A DNA stretch of 64,000 bases, from positions 9,002,830-9,066,829 of the forward strand of contig JARUPZ010000002.1 of assembly GCA_031213475.1 (NCBI GenBank). Direction: 5' to 3'. Source of the DNA: Nereocystis luetkeana. Lineage: Eukaryota; Sar; Phaeophyceae; Laminariales; Laminariaceae. Below, piece by piece: positions 38,167 to 49,300 of this stretch (positions are counted from its first letter, which is position 1; each line of letters begins with the position of its first letter). The translations under genes were made by a program, and so were the position numbers. The notes under the pieces were generated by a model. That model saw nothing but the letters and a program-made list of their open reading frames with translations, had not been told where the DNA came from and searched no databases.

Positions 38167-39697
38167 GGGGGCGTGAAAATTTGGAAAACTTTAAAATATC
38201 GACGGCTTTGTTTGCAGTTGGCGTGTGTGGTTCGGTCGCATATTTTTTTTTCTTAAAATATTCGTTTCGTATCATCAGTTGATTTATTGACGTATATACC
38301 CCAAGGGAGTTGGCACGAGGCAGCAAGCGATCGCCACCCTTGACGACAGACCATGATCAAGTGCGTGTCTGTTACTCACGGTAGTGCATTCCTCAAGCCG
38401 CGTAACATGGCGACATCATCGGGCATTATTGCAGCGTCGCGGAACATACACACACGTCCAGGAACCAGCATGGCACTAGATGCCTTCCGATAATTCTTTA
38501 GTTGACTCTGGACCACAACTGCCAGCGTTAGTTACAACCCCCCCCCCCCCCCCCCCTGATTACCAGTGGTACACTGCTGTGATCCCTAGCAGCAAAAATG
38601 TATCGTAGTCCGTCTGTCCTAAGCAAACATATTTTTTGGCTGCCTACCGAAGCAAAACAATGTTGTCCGTCCTCACGAATCGTTGATGCCAAGCATGGTT
38701 CCGCCCACTTTCATTTATTTTCAGGCGTCTTCCGATTCCGGACGGCTGACCCCCGTACGGCAGCGAGTACCGATAGCCCCCACGCAGACGCTCGGCCTCG
38801 GCAAATCCCGTCTCCTGGGGTGTCGTGTTTGGGGGGGTCTCAGATTTGACTGAAGAACCCCATTCGAAGCATTTTTGGTCGCTGATCTCTTGCATATCAC
38901 ACACACATAAATGAAGAAGAGTACGCCGATCGAGTACTACTGCTACTCCGCTTCTTCAGTACCCCCTTTGATCACAACGGTGTCAGAAGAGGAGTCCACT
39001 GGACAGTAGGCTGAAGCTCGAGACAGTACTGTATACCTGGTATGCTGGATGGAGCTTGTGGGGCAGTATGCTGGTCGGAGAGCTAAGGTCCTGCGCGTAG
39101 TACATACCAGTGCGTACGAAGCGAGAATACCCTATATTAAACCTCTCTTGCATATCAACCACAAACCATCAGTGAAAATATCCCAGTACGTCGATCGAGT
39201 ACTCGTACTACTGCCCTTGCACTCGAGCGAAAGCCTCTCGTCTTCTCCACAAGCCTTGAGTGTCGGCGAGCCGTGCCAGCGAGCGAGCGCCTTCTATGAG
39301 CCTGGGTTGCAGCATCATTCCCACTCGCCCACAGTACACACAAAATGAGACCGCACTGGGGGACAGCACCCGAATGCATTTCGTCGGGGGCAATGTCAGC
39401 TAGACTCATCAGGCAATCTTATTCTTTGTAGAGGTCAAAGGTCGAAGAATGAACAAGCGTTCATATAATATTTATTTTGGAGACCGAATCTGCCGCATTA
39501 TACGTATCCCACACAGCAAACATGTGCGCAAGACCCGTGAGATACAGACGCCACCCGGCCTACATAATCTAGGTCGTGCAAATCCTATATAGGAGTCAGG
39601 GGTCTAACTGCCCCGACATATTTAGACTTGATGAAAACTGGGACTCTGATCCGTCCTAATCTGTGTAAATTGGATATATATATATACACAGACGTCG
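38167..39697. other. tail-to-tail region between UFD1-like gene and ALKBH6
   Basis: No supported exon. It contains a C run at 38538-38558 and a diverged duplication of about 60 bases (CTTGCATATC followed by GATCGAGTACT), near 38890-38945 and 39149-39213. The 3' UTRs of both flanking genes must end here. Confidence 0.5.
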
Positions 39698-42026
39698 TCA
39701 CAAGTCGCCGGCTTCACCAGAGCGAACCTTGACCTTTCTGAACGTGAGCGACACCCTCAGCTGTCGCCGGACAACCGTACCCTCCGGCGCGCCGGCTGCA
39801 TCGGCATTGACGACGGGGGCTCCGCGTGCGCCGACCGTCTCCTCCGTCACCGCGTCTATGCCGTGCAACAAACACGAGTATGCTTCGTCGGCGAACACTA
39901 CGAGGCATCGTCTCTTGAGCACTAGAGATGACAGCGGTTTGGCGTCTACCCCGTGTCGACCGATATCCGCGGCCGCGACGCGCGGGGAGAAGTGCATGAC
40001 CGCGTCGCTGCCAACGCTGAGGGTGGCGGTGCGCGGCGCGTAGAACGGCCCGTCCGTGTGCGGCATTATGCCTTGGCCGGGTTCGTATTCTGGAGTAAAT
40101 ATGATTGGGGGGGGGGTGGGGGGGGGGGGGGGTGGGGCGTAGTCATTTGTTGCTTGCCTTAGTCATTTTACCATTGACCACGCATCCCTTTCGAGACGGA
40201 GCATCGGGGGGGGGGGGGTGGGCAAGGCGGGGGCGGCACCGGCAGGAGGAATGGGGTGGTAGCGTTGGCTGTTTGAATTAAATTAAGGCGGCAAGTTGAA
40301 TAGTACTGCACACAAGTATGATGCTCCAGGTGCAGAGGGACATTATGCGCTCATGTATAGCACGCTTTGTGCATACGATGCCTTCATCATTGTGAGAGGT
40401 CCACCATCACTTCCATGGTAAACAAAATTGTTCGGCTTCGGCGGGCTCGAGTCAGGTGAAGGGTTTTCCCATCCTTCCGCGGCGTTGGCGGAGCTGAGTT
40501 CTTCCTGTCAAATCGCTATTCAAGCTTCCAATAGTCTGTACTACTGAACCCAACACACTACCACCACCTCTCCGGCACAGAAACACCCGGCGGGGAGCTT
40601 ACAGGAGCACGCTTGCCAAGTCGACCACATGAACGATAAATGATAGCGTACCAGGTATTCAATTGTCGACGAAATCTATGCAGGATGATGCCCTGTGGTC
40701 AGAGCACAGCTCTTCACCCTCACCATAGCTATGCACGTATGTATACCTTCTCTTTACCTTCACTGGTTTTACAAATGTTTGGCCTACTGCTCGTTCCTTA
40801 CCGTTGAGCAAAACGTGGTTGGGCCTGCCCTCCGGAGAGAACACTTTTCTCCGCACCAGGGCGTCGCACAACGCTTCCAACCACCCCGGCAGCGGCTCGG
40901 GTTCGAACCCTTCTCCGGGCTGACCGCCCCAGCACTTCAACCTCCTCGAACTCAGCGTTACCCACGTATCAACGCCCGCGCCTGACTGCTGTTTCTGCTG
41001 TATCTGTGTCGCTGTCTGTGTTGCCGCCGCCGTCGACACCGACGCTGTGTTTGAGTAAGTTCTTGCCAAGAGCTCTTCCTCTTCCGCCTCCGAGATGAAG
41101 TCCGGGACATACAATATTGTGGGGGTGGTGCCAACTCGCATCTGCGGGGGGTTATTCGAACACATTAGATTGGCGTTGGGCGGCGGGACGGCGTGGAGGG
41201 CGGGGAACTTTGATGAAAAAAAAAAAAAAACGGCAGCTGTTTGGTAAAGTTGATCACTTCTAAAGCTGCGAGTGATGCTTCGGTCTCGCGTGAGGCTATA
41301 GTAGATGCATCAAAGGATGTACAGGTCGGCGACTCTCCAGGGTGATAGTACGCGAGGGTCAACAGGGCGATATTATACGTAGTGTGGCACCTCGACCGAC
41401 TCCATGCACAGGACGTCCTCTCTTCTTGTTTCCACTCCTGGTGGAAGGCAAGCGGCACCGTTTAGAACAGAAACTTCTCGTATGACATTCTATTGGAGGC
41501 GGTAATAAAAACATCGCGTGTGCAAGCTCGGAACAGCCTGTTATGGGGTGTTTTCTTCCCCTTCAAGCGGCGACGCGTGCCTTCCACACGGAGCGCAACA
41601 CGATAGAAACATATCTTGAGCAAGTACGCCAACTACGCGTGAAGACAGCGTTCAGTTCAGCGAGGACATACTCGCATTTGATTCGCTTTTTTGTCCCTTC
41701 TTTCTTTTTTTTTCATTTTTCTTTCATTCCCGTTTGTACCTCTTTGTGTCTTTGTTAGTATGGTCCGTTTTGCTTTTTTTTTTGCGTTTTGCTATCTGCT
41801 TCTGTTTTTGTTTTGTTTTGTTTTTTTGCTTCGCTTCGGCTTCTTTTTTAGGTTTTTGTCTGCTATTAATAGTCTCCTTTTTGCTTCCCTGGTGTCCGCA
41901 GTGGTGGAGTGCGTATGCTTGTTTTTTGTTTTTGCCTCTGTTTCACTTGAGGTATTTCTTCCACTCCAGAGTTATTGGAGCCTGTCCTGCGACCACGGAC
42001 TGCATTGTATTGTGAGTTAATGTGAG

Positions 42027-42057
<31 letters not shown>

Positions 42058-42887
42058 TACTGGTACCAGGTACGTACTCGTACCAGGTAGCAAATAACTG
42101 TGTACCTGGATTTGTGCGTGGCCGGATGGACTCCGGGGCAGAAGTTCCGTAACTTTGCCAGCACATCTGATGCGAGACACAGCACACCGTACACCTTGGT
42201 CGGCTACCAGCAGGATGAGGAGCGTGTACCGGTACGGCCCGAGTGCACGGGTGGCTACAGCAGCGGCAGTCTACTAAGTTTACGAGTACAGAGTACGGTG
42301 CTTAACCCCTTTAGAACCGCAGTCCCGTTTAGGGGGCAATCCACTTAAATTTATACCAGGTACCTGGTAAGTAATTTGTAATTTGCCCCCAAAACGGGAC
42401 TGCGGTCCAAAAAGGGTCAAAATGCCTGAGCGCTGCTGCCACGACGATACTACCACTGGCAGTTGCTGTGACAGATGTACGTACAGCAGTACTTCAGTAC
42501 GTTCGAGTGCTGTTTTACCTTCCGTGGGTCGAGCGACTGCCGGCCCGCTAGCTCTTCGAAGCTAGGCGACGGCTCCCTTCGCAGTGGACACCCCTCGGAA
42601 TTCATCGGCTCCTCCGATGATGTGCGATTCTCGGCGGGGCTGCCCTTCGTCGACGACAATGGATGATGATCGCTGTTCACGACTCCGTTGGAGACAGAAC
42701 CATCGCCATTTTGGTCGTTTGGGTGTCTGATTTCCAAGCTTGCTTCAGGTTGCGCCGCATTATCAGCCCTCGTACTTGTAGCACTCGTGACACTCGTAGC
42801 ACTTGTGGCAGTTTGTTTTGCTCGCTGGGCCTGACGCAGCAGTGCTTTTTCTTGCTTCAGCAAGCTTTGAAAGTCGAGGCTGGTCAT
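39698..42887 (-). CDS. ALKBH6: ALKBH6, Fe(II)/2-oxoglutarate dioxygenase of the AlkB family
   Basis: Three exons, 42887-42519, 41141-40802 and 40089-39698, join in phases 0 and 1 into 366 residues. The dioxygenase core follows ALKBH6: TILYVPDFISEAEEEELL, a RRLKCWGGQP segment, NHVLLNEYEPGQGIMPHTDG and a C-terminal LRVSLTFRKV. Visible iron ligands are H247 and D249 (HxD) and H312 (LLHGI); R348 and R354 sit in the RxSxxxR 2-oxoglutarate motif. Two features are unusual: a 123-residue N-terminal exon, mostly Ser/Thr/Asn-rich after a charged helix (DFQSLLKQEKALLRQ), and a Gln/Thr/Ala-rich insertion of about 25 residues before the WVTLSSRR strand. The substrate of ALKBH6 is not well settled; nucleic-acid demethylation is the family expectation. 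Intron 1 carries a MITE and a dispersed repeat. Confidence 0.92.
40105..40222 (+). repeat. G-rich low-complexity tracts
   Basis: Two long runs of G broken by single T bases lie at 40106-40136 and 40207-40220, inside the second intron of ALKBH6. On the transcribed gene's sense strand they read as C runs, so they may serve as an extended pyrimidine tract. Confidence 0.6.
41741..42056 (+). repeat. dispersed intron repeat with (ACA)n tail, copy 2
   Basis: Closely matches 31004-31290, including GTCCGCAGTGGTGGAGTGCG and CTGCGACCACGGACTGCATT, and ends in a pure microsatellite of about ten ACA units at 42027-42056. It lies in intron 1 of ALKBH6, opposite in strand to that gene, as copy 1 is to UTP11. 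Confidence 0.75.
42302..42420. mobile_element. MITE with ~37-bp terminal inverted repeats
   Basis: The left arm (from AACCCCTTTAGAACCGCAGT to GGGGGCAA at about 42339) pairs with the right arm 42383-42420 with few mismatches. The 43-base centre contains the palindrome TACCAGGTACCTGGTA. It sits about 100 bases from the ALKBH6 exon 1 donor, inside intron 1. No transposase is present, so it is non-autonomous. Confidence 0.75.
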
Positions 42888-43439
42888 GATATATCCTGGC
42901 GAAGAACCGCCTCCCAATCACACTCTTAGGTCTGGCCTGGATGTTCATTGGTTCGATGTTTGGCTTGTTTGAGTGATATTGGGTTTCAGTACAATTTAAT
43001 GGCGGTATAGAGTCGGGATTAGGGGACGAATCAGCCTCCATGAAGCCGGACATGTGGTGATGACACCGTTGTGTTGCCCTGTTGTTGTTATCTTCACATT
43101 AAATCGTCCTTTCTACCCAGCTTCATCAGCACACCCAGTGTCCGTCCTGATTCCCTATCCTAGAGAGATACGAGTACTGATTCTGTGGTCACAGACTGTG
43201 AGGCAGAGGAAGACCGAAAATAAAAACTAAATCGCAAAAAAACAAAAATCTGAAATGAAAAAAAGGAGAAAAAGAAAAAACAGGATGCAAACTAAACGAC
43301 GAAATAAAAGGAAAGGCTGCTATTAATAAACGGACAGCATACGTGCTCAGGAAGGGCAGGTATCTGCTGCACGGACGAAGCAACACGAAAGAGAGGGAGA
43401 TACAGGCAAAAGTCTGTAAAGAGCTAGTCGAACCGATAC
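42888..43439. other. short gene-free stretch upstream of ALKBH6
   Basis: Presumed promoter and 5' UTR of ALKBH6 plus an A-rich segment at 43200-43320. The bases near 43085-43110 and 43180-43190 loosely resemble the inverted end of the dispersed repeat at 31004 and 41741. No exon is seen. Confidence 0.4.
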
Positions 43440-45176
43440 CTAGCGACCCGATCTATCATTTCGTTTCTGCATTCGTCGACAGCTGTTTAGTTGTATCAGA
43501 ACAGCTGCCCCTCCCCCCCCCCCCCCCCTCCCCTTGTCGCCGTTCTTGGCGTCCTCTGCTACGTGGCGCAGCCGGCTCTTCGTTGCTTCGTCCCTGTGCC
43601 ACCTCGCCATGAAGCAGTCCGCCGCTTCGACGACCCCCCGGTACCACTTCCCGCTCTTCTTAGCCGCCCTCGGCCATAACAACGTCTCTACTCCGAACAA
43701 CAGGGGGGAGCTTTCCGTGGACCCCTCGGTGGCTTGAAAAACCCTGAGGTCGTCTGCTAGGCATTGGGCCCAGTTCTTTTCCGGTCGGCCTCGTCCCGGG
43801 TTCTCCCCACCAGCCATCGTCCCAAACATCACCCGGTGGGTCAGCCGCTCATTGGTCGTCCGCTGTACGGCCCCCGGAAATAGGAGGCGTCGTTTGCGGA
43901 TGGTCGCCTCAACGCTCTCGCATTGTGCCTTTTTGAGGGCCTTGGCGTACGACATAAGGTGGTCAGTGCGTTGCCGGCGCTGGAAGCCAATGATCCGTAG
44001 GAGGAGTTTGTGGTGTGCCGTTCTGAGCTCAGCGAAGTGCTCCTGACCAAGAGTCCACGTCACGCACCCGTACAGCAGGGTCTCCATCACCTCGGCCTTT
44101 AGCATGCGCACCTTTAGGGTAAGCGGGGCATCCTCCATATCGTACAGCTCCCGTTTAAACCGACTGTAGCATGCCCATGCGAGTCGGATCCGTCGCATGA
44201 TCTCTGGCATAATGTCAGCGCTTGCGACGACAAGGCCGCCCAGGTACAGAAACTGCATCGTCTGCCTATACCTCTGTCCCGCTGCTTCGATGACGAGCGG
44301 TGAGGTCCGGGGCGCCTGATTCGGTGTCCGCAGCAGCATGGTCTCCGTCTTCTTTTCGGATACGGTGAGACCTGCTGCTTCGAAAACGGTCACAATCACG
44401 GTCATCATCTTCGCAAGGCCTTCCGCCGACTTGGACACAATGCTGCATCGTCCGCGTACAGCATACCCCACACTGTGCCCTCCGTACGTAAGTTAGTGGG
44501 TCAACCTTCACCCCGTCCTCGCCGAGGTCCTACTCGAGTTGAACCAAGTCCCTCAAAATATCTGGGTCTTCACTGAAGCGTATCAGCACGGCGTGTATCA
44601 CAGCAGCGAAGAAGATATTGAACAGAAGTGGTGACAAGACACATCCTTGCCGCAGCCCCTGAGTGACGTCGAACCATTCCGAGTGCTCGCCATCATCCGT
44701 ACGCACGCGGGCTCGCATGCCTTCGTGGAACTGGCGGATAACGGTAAGCATCTTCTCTGGTACGCCGAAGCGTGCGAGCACCACCCACAGTAGCTCACGG
44801 TCGACGGAGTCGTACATGCTTTCTGCAGATCGATGAAGCACATGTACAGGGGGATTTTTCTAGCTCGTCCCAGTTCTTGCAGTCGGCGCACAACGAACAA
44901 CATGTCGACCGTTGATCGAGCTGGGCGAAAGCCGCACTCTGTTCCTCGGGGAGTATCCCTTTGGCCTCGCAGTAGTTACTGAGGCGGGACGCGACCATTT
45001 TCAGAGAAACTTTGCCTGAATGGGCAACAAGCGAAATCCCTCGGTAATTGTTGCAATCAGAGCGATCCTTCTTTTTATGAAGGACCTTAATGGTCGCATC
45101 TTTCCATTGCTGGGGGACGTCACCCGTTCTCCACACGTTGGCAAGTAGGGTGTTTATTTTCTTATTTTCATATGCT
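43440..45176 (-). pseudogene. non-LTR retrotransposon reverse transcriptase, decayed
   Basis: Read on the minus strand, the pieces follow the finger-palm-thumb order of a LINE reverse transcriptase: [20 protein letters not shown] with YRGISL, then a DSVDRELLW block, [17 protein letters not shown], a YADD-type catalytic segment near 44450, KTETMLLRTP, and a C-terminal thumb region with YGCVTWTL and IIGFQRRQRTDHL. At least three frame changes (near 44925, 44825 and 44445) and a stop at 44529 break the frame, so it cannot make one protein. The C-terminal 343-residue stretch is still open. It lies between ALKBH6 and ECHDC1. The 5' continuation is the repeat at 45177-46060 on the same strand. Confidence 0.85.
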
Positions 45177-46060
45177 GCTTGTACGAAGGGAAAGCACAGC
45201 ACGGCACAGCAGCACCGCAAAAAAAATGAAAATGAAACCGAAAAAATCGGAAAGAAGAAAAAATCCCCGTCCCCTCTCTTGTACGAGTAATAATTTTCTG
45301 CCTGATTGGAACACTTTGCACCGGTCAAGAAAAAAAAACGAACAGCAGAGCTTCTCTATCAGCCTCGTACGCCGCCCGCCCCTCTCGCGACCACCTCACC
45401 ACCGATTGGATCCGGGTAAAGCTTTCCTTACTCTCTGCCATAGTGAGCCCCGCCAACCGTTTCGCGTTAAGCCCGGTGCTCACCGTGGCCGTCGTTCGCC
45501 AGCTCGACAATGTTGTTGCTCAGACTGCGTAGCTCCCAATGTGAACTTCAGCCCGGTCCCATAGATAAGCACCGCTTGAATATTACCTTACAATCCCGAA
45601 CGAACCTTACATACTCGCACATAATCACTCGAATTTTGCAGATGGAGGTCAGACAGAGCCCATTCATGCTTCCCTCGTGTCTCGAGACACACGTGACGCC
45701 TAGCCACGAAAGCGGCGACGGCGCTCCTTTCACCCCCCCTCTACCCGCCAGCACCCGCTGACACCCGCGACGGCGCTTGGCTCGCCGGCGGTGCCGTGCT
45801 CCGAGTTAACGCAAGCACACGAAACGAAATGAGAAAAAAATAACCGAACGTGCCGAGAGAAATGGAGAAAACAGAGAACTGCTGGAAATGTCCGGCAAGT
45901 ATTTCCAAGTGGGAGTCCTGAGAGGCCAGGGATGTGCCAACCGAGCACACTCAGAGAGGCAGATATCTGTAAGTAGTTCTCTATGTTGTCACCGAATCGT
46001 GTGCAAGAGCAGGATGCTTGCCTTCGATAACTTTCGAGAACATAAATAGTGCACTGCAAC
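45177..46060 (-). mobile_element. 5' part of the LINE family (copy A)
   Basis: The same strand as the reverse transcriptase and directly upstream of it. It shares with copies at 48722, 49944 and 54010 a short open frame (here 45510-45325) ending [17 protein letters not shown], a T-rich AT/GC-skewed block, and a promoter-proximal part with CCGCCAGCACCCGCTGACAC on the plus strand. Because copy A is followed by reverse transcriptase and the others are not, it indicates that this repeat is the 5' half of the retrotransposon. Confidence 0.6.
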
Positions 46061-46306
46061 AACTTCTTCTCCCTTGGGCTGGTTGGGCATTACAGTAAAC
46101 CGGAACGATTGACATTGACGATTGCCGCTTTCGTCCTTTCCAGGTATTCCGTACGTAAACCGCAGCGAATCCTTCTCAGCGCCCTGATGCCTTGGGCGTC
46201 TCCAGCGCCGTCCTGAGGAATGCGGAGGGACAGGCGTAGGGGCAAAGGCGGCGCGAAGGGCACCTCTTATACAATGGAACTGCCAGATGAAACCTGAAGG
46301 AAAATG

Positions 46307-49300
46307 TCACATCAAGGTAAATAAAAAAAAACATGATTGCACGAACAGTAGTCTCTCGTGATCTGAAAGTATGTGATGCTGCACCCGTTTTATTTTAAGA
46401 ATGCATACTGGCGTATGCAAATCACTTTCTTGAGCCAGCAAGCAGTGTAGCGTGGCCATCCCGGCCCAGAACCTCGCCCCTCCGACAGCCCATGGCATCC
46501 TATGACCCGCCAGTCCGACGAACCTGTTGTGCGTTCCTCCCCAAAGAGCGGAGAACTGGTCCTCTTCGATGCGCCGTGCATGCGCCGGCACGGCATCTGC
46601 GGCTGATACCACAGACTTGACGGCCCTCACGGCCCCTTCCGGTGTTTTCACGCCCCGCGAAATGGGCCAAACGAGTCACCACCACGGAGCAGAATTCAGT
46701 ACGTGGTTAGTACGCATTCAAACCGAGGCTGCATGGTCTGCATGTATTCAAGGCAAGCATCGCATCCAAAAGTAGAAAGGTGCTGTCTGGACGCGAGCAG
46801 TTCGTTCCGACGCACACGTGGGGTGGTGTTCCCGGCGGACACAATCGAGCCTTGACCATCAGCCACTACTGCGCGTGTCGCTTTTTTCAGTGGATGGAGG
46901 ATACATAGGCTGCTCCAGTTACTGCCGGCGCCAGGCTCAGCCCATCGGCGATATCAACTACAACACGCGTCCGCACATCGAGGCATTTCGTGTACAGACC
47001 CCGCGCGTAGTTTTCCACCCGTAGGATCCATGCGCGATTATGTGGCTCAACAATGAGCAACACCTTGTTCCAACATGAAAGGGGATGTGCTCTTGTAAGG
47101 CGCAACACACAGCGAATTACGTTGGCAAAGAGCAAGCACCATGAGAGGAAGCTTCTCAGCATTTGACGCCGTGGCAGGGGAATCACTCCCCTCCCATCGC
47201 CTCAGGCTGAGCGCTGAACTACTAGTGTATTGCTGTGCACTACCAACGTCACGCGTAAAATCGTTTTCAGATTGAACAATAATTATTTTTCGCAATAACT
47301 TACCGTAGGCCTCGTGCTTCAAAACCCCTCTCAAGAATTCCTCTGCTTCTTCTCGCGCCCCTCCCTCCTCTGCCGCCACCGCGTCCAACAGGCCAATAGC
47401 CAGACCGTCGGTTGCGGTCATTGGCGGGCTCCACGCCAGCAGCCGCAGCGCGGCTCTTCGCCCCACGATTCCAACCAGCCTAGCACCCCCCCCCCACCCC
47501 GGGCTGACCCCCATCTGATGGTAAAAAAATAAAACGGGGCACGGGGGATCGAGAACGTCTTGAGAAAATTCAACACGAAACACCAAACATCGCGGCAGCA
47601 AGAATTGAAGGGTAACGGTTTTGTAGCGACCAAGAAAATAATCCAAAATAAAATAGGGCTACGTAGTACCTGGGTGGCGATCGCAGTCTTTTGGGGGAAA
47701 TGAAAATAATGCAGCGGGCGAAAACATGGTTGAAAAGGGGGTCGAAAACACAAATGCATGGGGTTGGAATCCCAATGATTTCCGGGTGCTTCAGTAGACA
47801 ACAATTAAGGGCCTAGACGGCGGGCGGGGGGGGGGGTGAGTGGAAGAGCGGTTCGGGATTTACGGACCTTGACCTGGACGAAGCGGATTGTCGATTCGGG
47901 TCCGGCTGTGCGGAAATCGCAACAGGTGGAAAGCTCTGCCCCGCCGCCGATTGCCGCACCGTCGACTGCTGCGACACTGACGAGGGGCAAGCTGGGTGTG
48001 TTTGGCGGCCGAACATGCAAACACATACAATTGTAGGTACGGAGGGGGGCGGGCGGGGGGGGGAAATGTGGTGAATCAGGATGAACGTTTCGTATTGACA
48101 GGAATACGACTTAATCACGTGCATTTACTATAGTACGTACCAGTGTGTTTTTTTTCCATTTTTCTCCTGCTGCACTCAGCGTTACCCTGTTACGTCGGTA
48201 GGGAGACGTGATCATTCCGTCGGTCACGATGAAAAAACAGAAGTTCCTCTTCTACGGTACGTATATAAATATAGATGGCGAATTCTATACTTTCACCTCC
48301 TCAATCGTGATAGGGTGTCCGTCATGAGTGCACACATGAGACGACCGTCCGTGCCGGTGACCAGATGCTCTCGCGCGAGCGAAAGATCCGCGCCCGCGCA
48401 GAAGTTTCCCCCCGCCCCGTGAACGATCAGCGCGACCCCCCTCTCCCACTTCTCCAAGCTGTCCATGGCATCCGATAGTTGCACCATCATTCTTCCGGAA
48501 AGAGCTGCGGAATGAAGTGTTTAGTTCAAGACAGCAGAACATCGCCGCAGCTTTCGTGACTAGTGCTCCGGATGAGAGTAGATATGGTGTACGGCTGGGT
48601 TTTATTTGGAGCTCTGAAGCAAAATACTCAAGAGGTCACCGCGGCGAATGATGCCCAAGGGCGGGTTCTGGGTGCACGAGAGCAGGGCGTGCTGGTCTAC
48701 GAGGTGATGGCCGTACTGTACTACGTACAAGGCGCTTCGCTCCGCGGGCGGCCTACGCCGCCCGCAATGCTCGCTCTGGAAGAAAAGGTACATCGAATTA
48801 CGCGAAGGGGGACAGAAGGTCGATGATTGAACATATATTTTTTATGATTGTTGTAGTTGCAAATTGGCGACTTGACAATGCCAAGAGTCACATGCCGTAC
48901 GCACGTACGTACGTACATACCCCAGGTAGGGTACTGTTTCGATATGCTGTATGTTATGTACCTGATATGTACGCACGTGCGAGAAAGCACAGCATGGCAC
49001 AGCAGCAGCACCGCAAAAACAATGAAAATGAAACCGAAAAAATCGGAAAGAGAAAAAAATCCCCGTCCCCTCTCATGTAATAAGTGTCTGCCCCTGGAAC
49101 ACCTTGCACCAGTCAAAGAAGAAAACAAAAAAAAATGAACAGCAGAGAGAGCTTCTCTCTCAGCCTCGTACGCCGCCCGCCCCTCTCTCGACCACCTCGC
49201 CACCGATTCGGTCCGCGTAAAGCTTTCCTCCCTTTCTGTCACAGTGATCCCCGTTGCCCGCCCCGCGTGAAGCCCGGTGCTCACTATGACCCTCGTTCGC

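Noticed and set aside
43440..44471. Intact gene of 343 codons
   Set aside because: It is the C-terminal part of a reverse transcriptase; upstream frame changes show the whole element is decayed.
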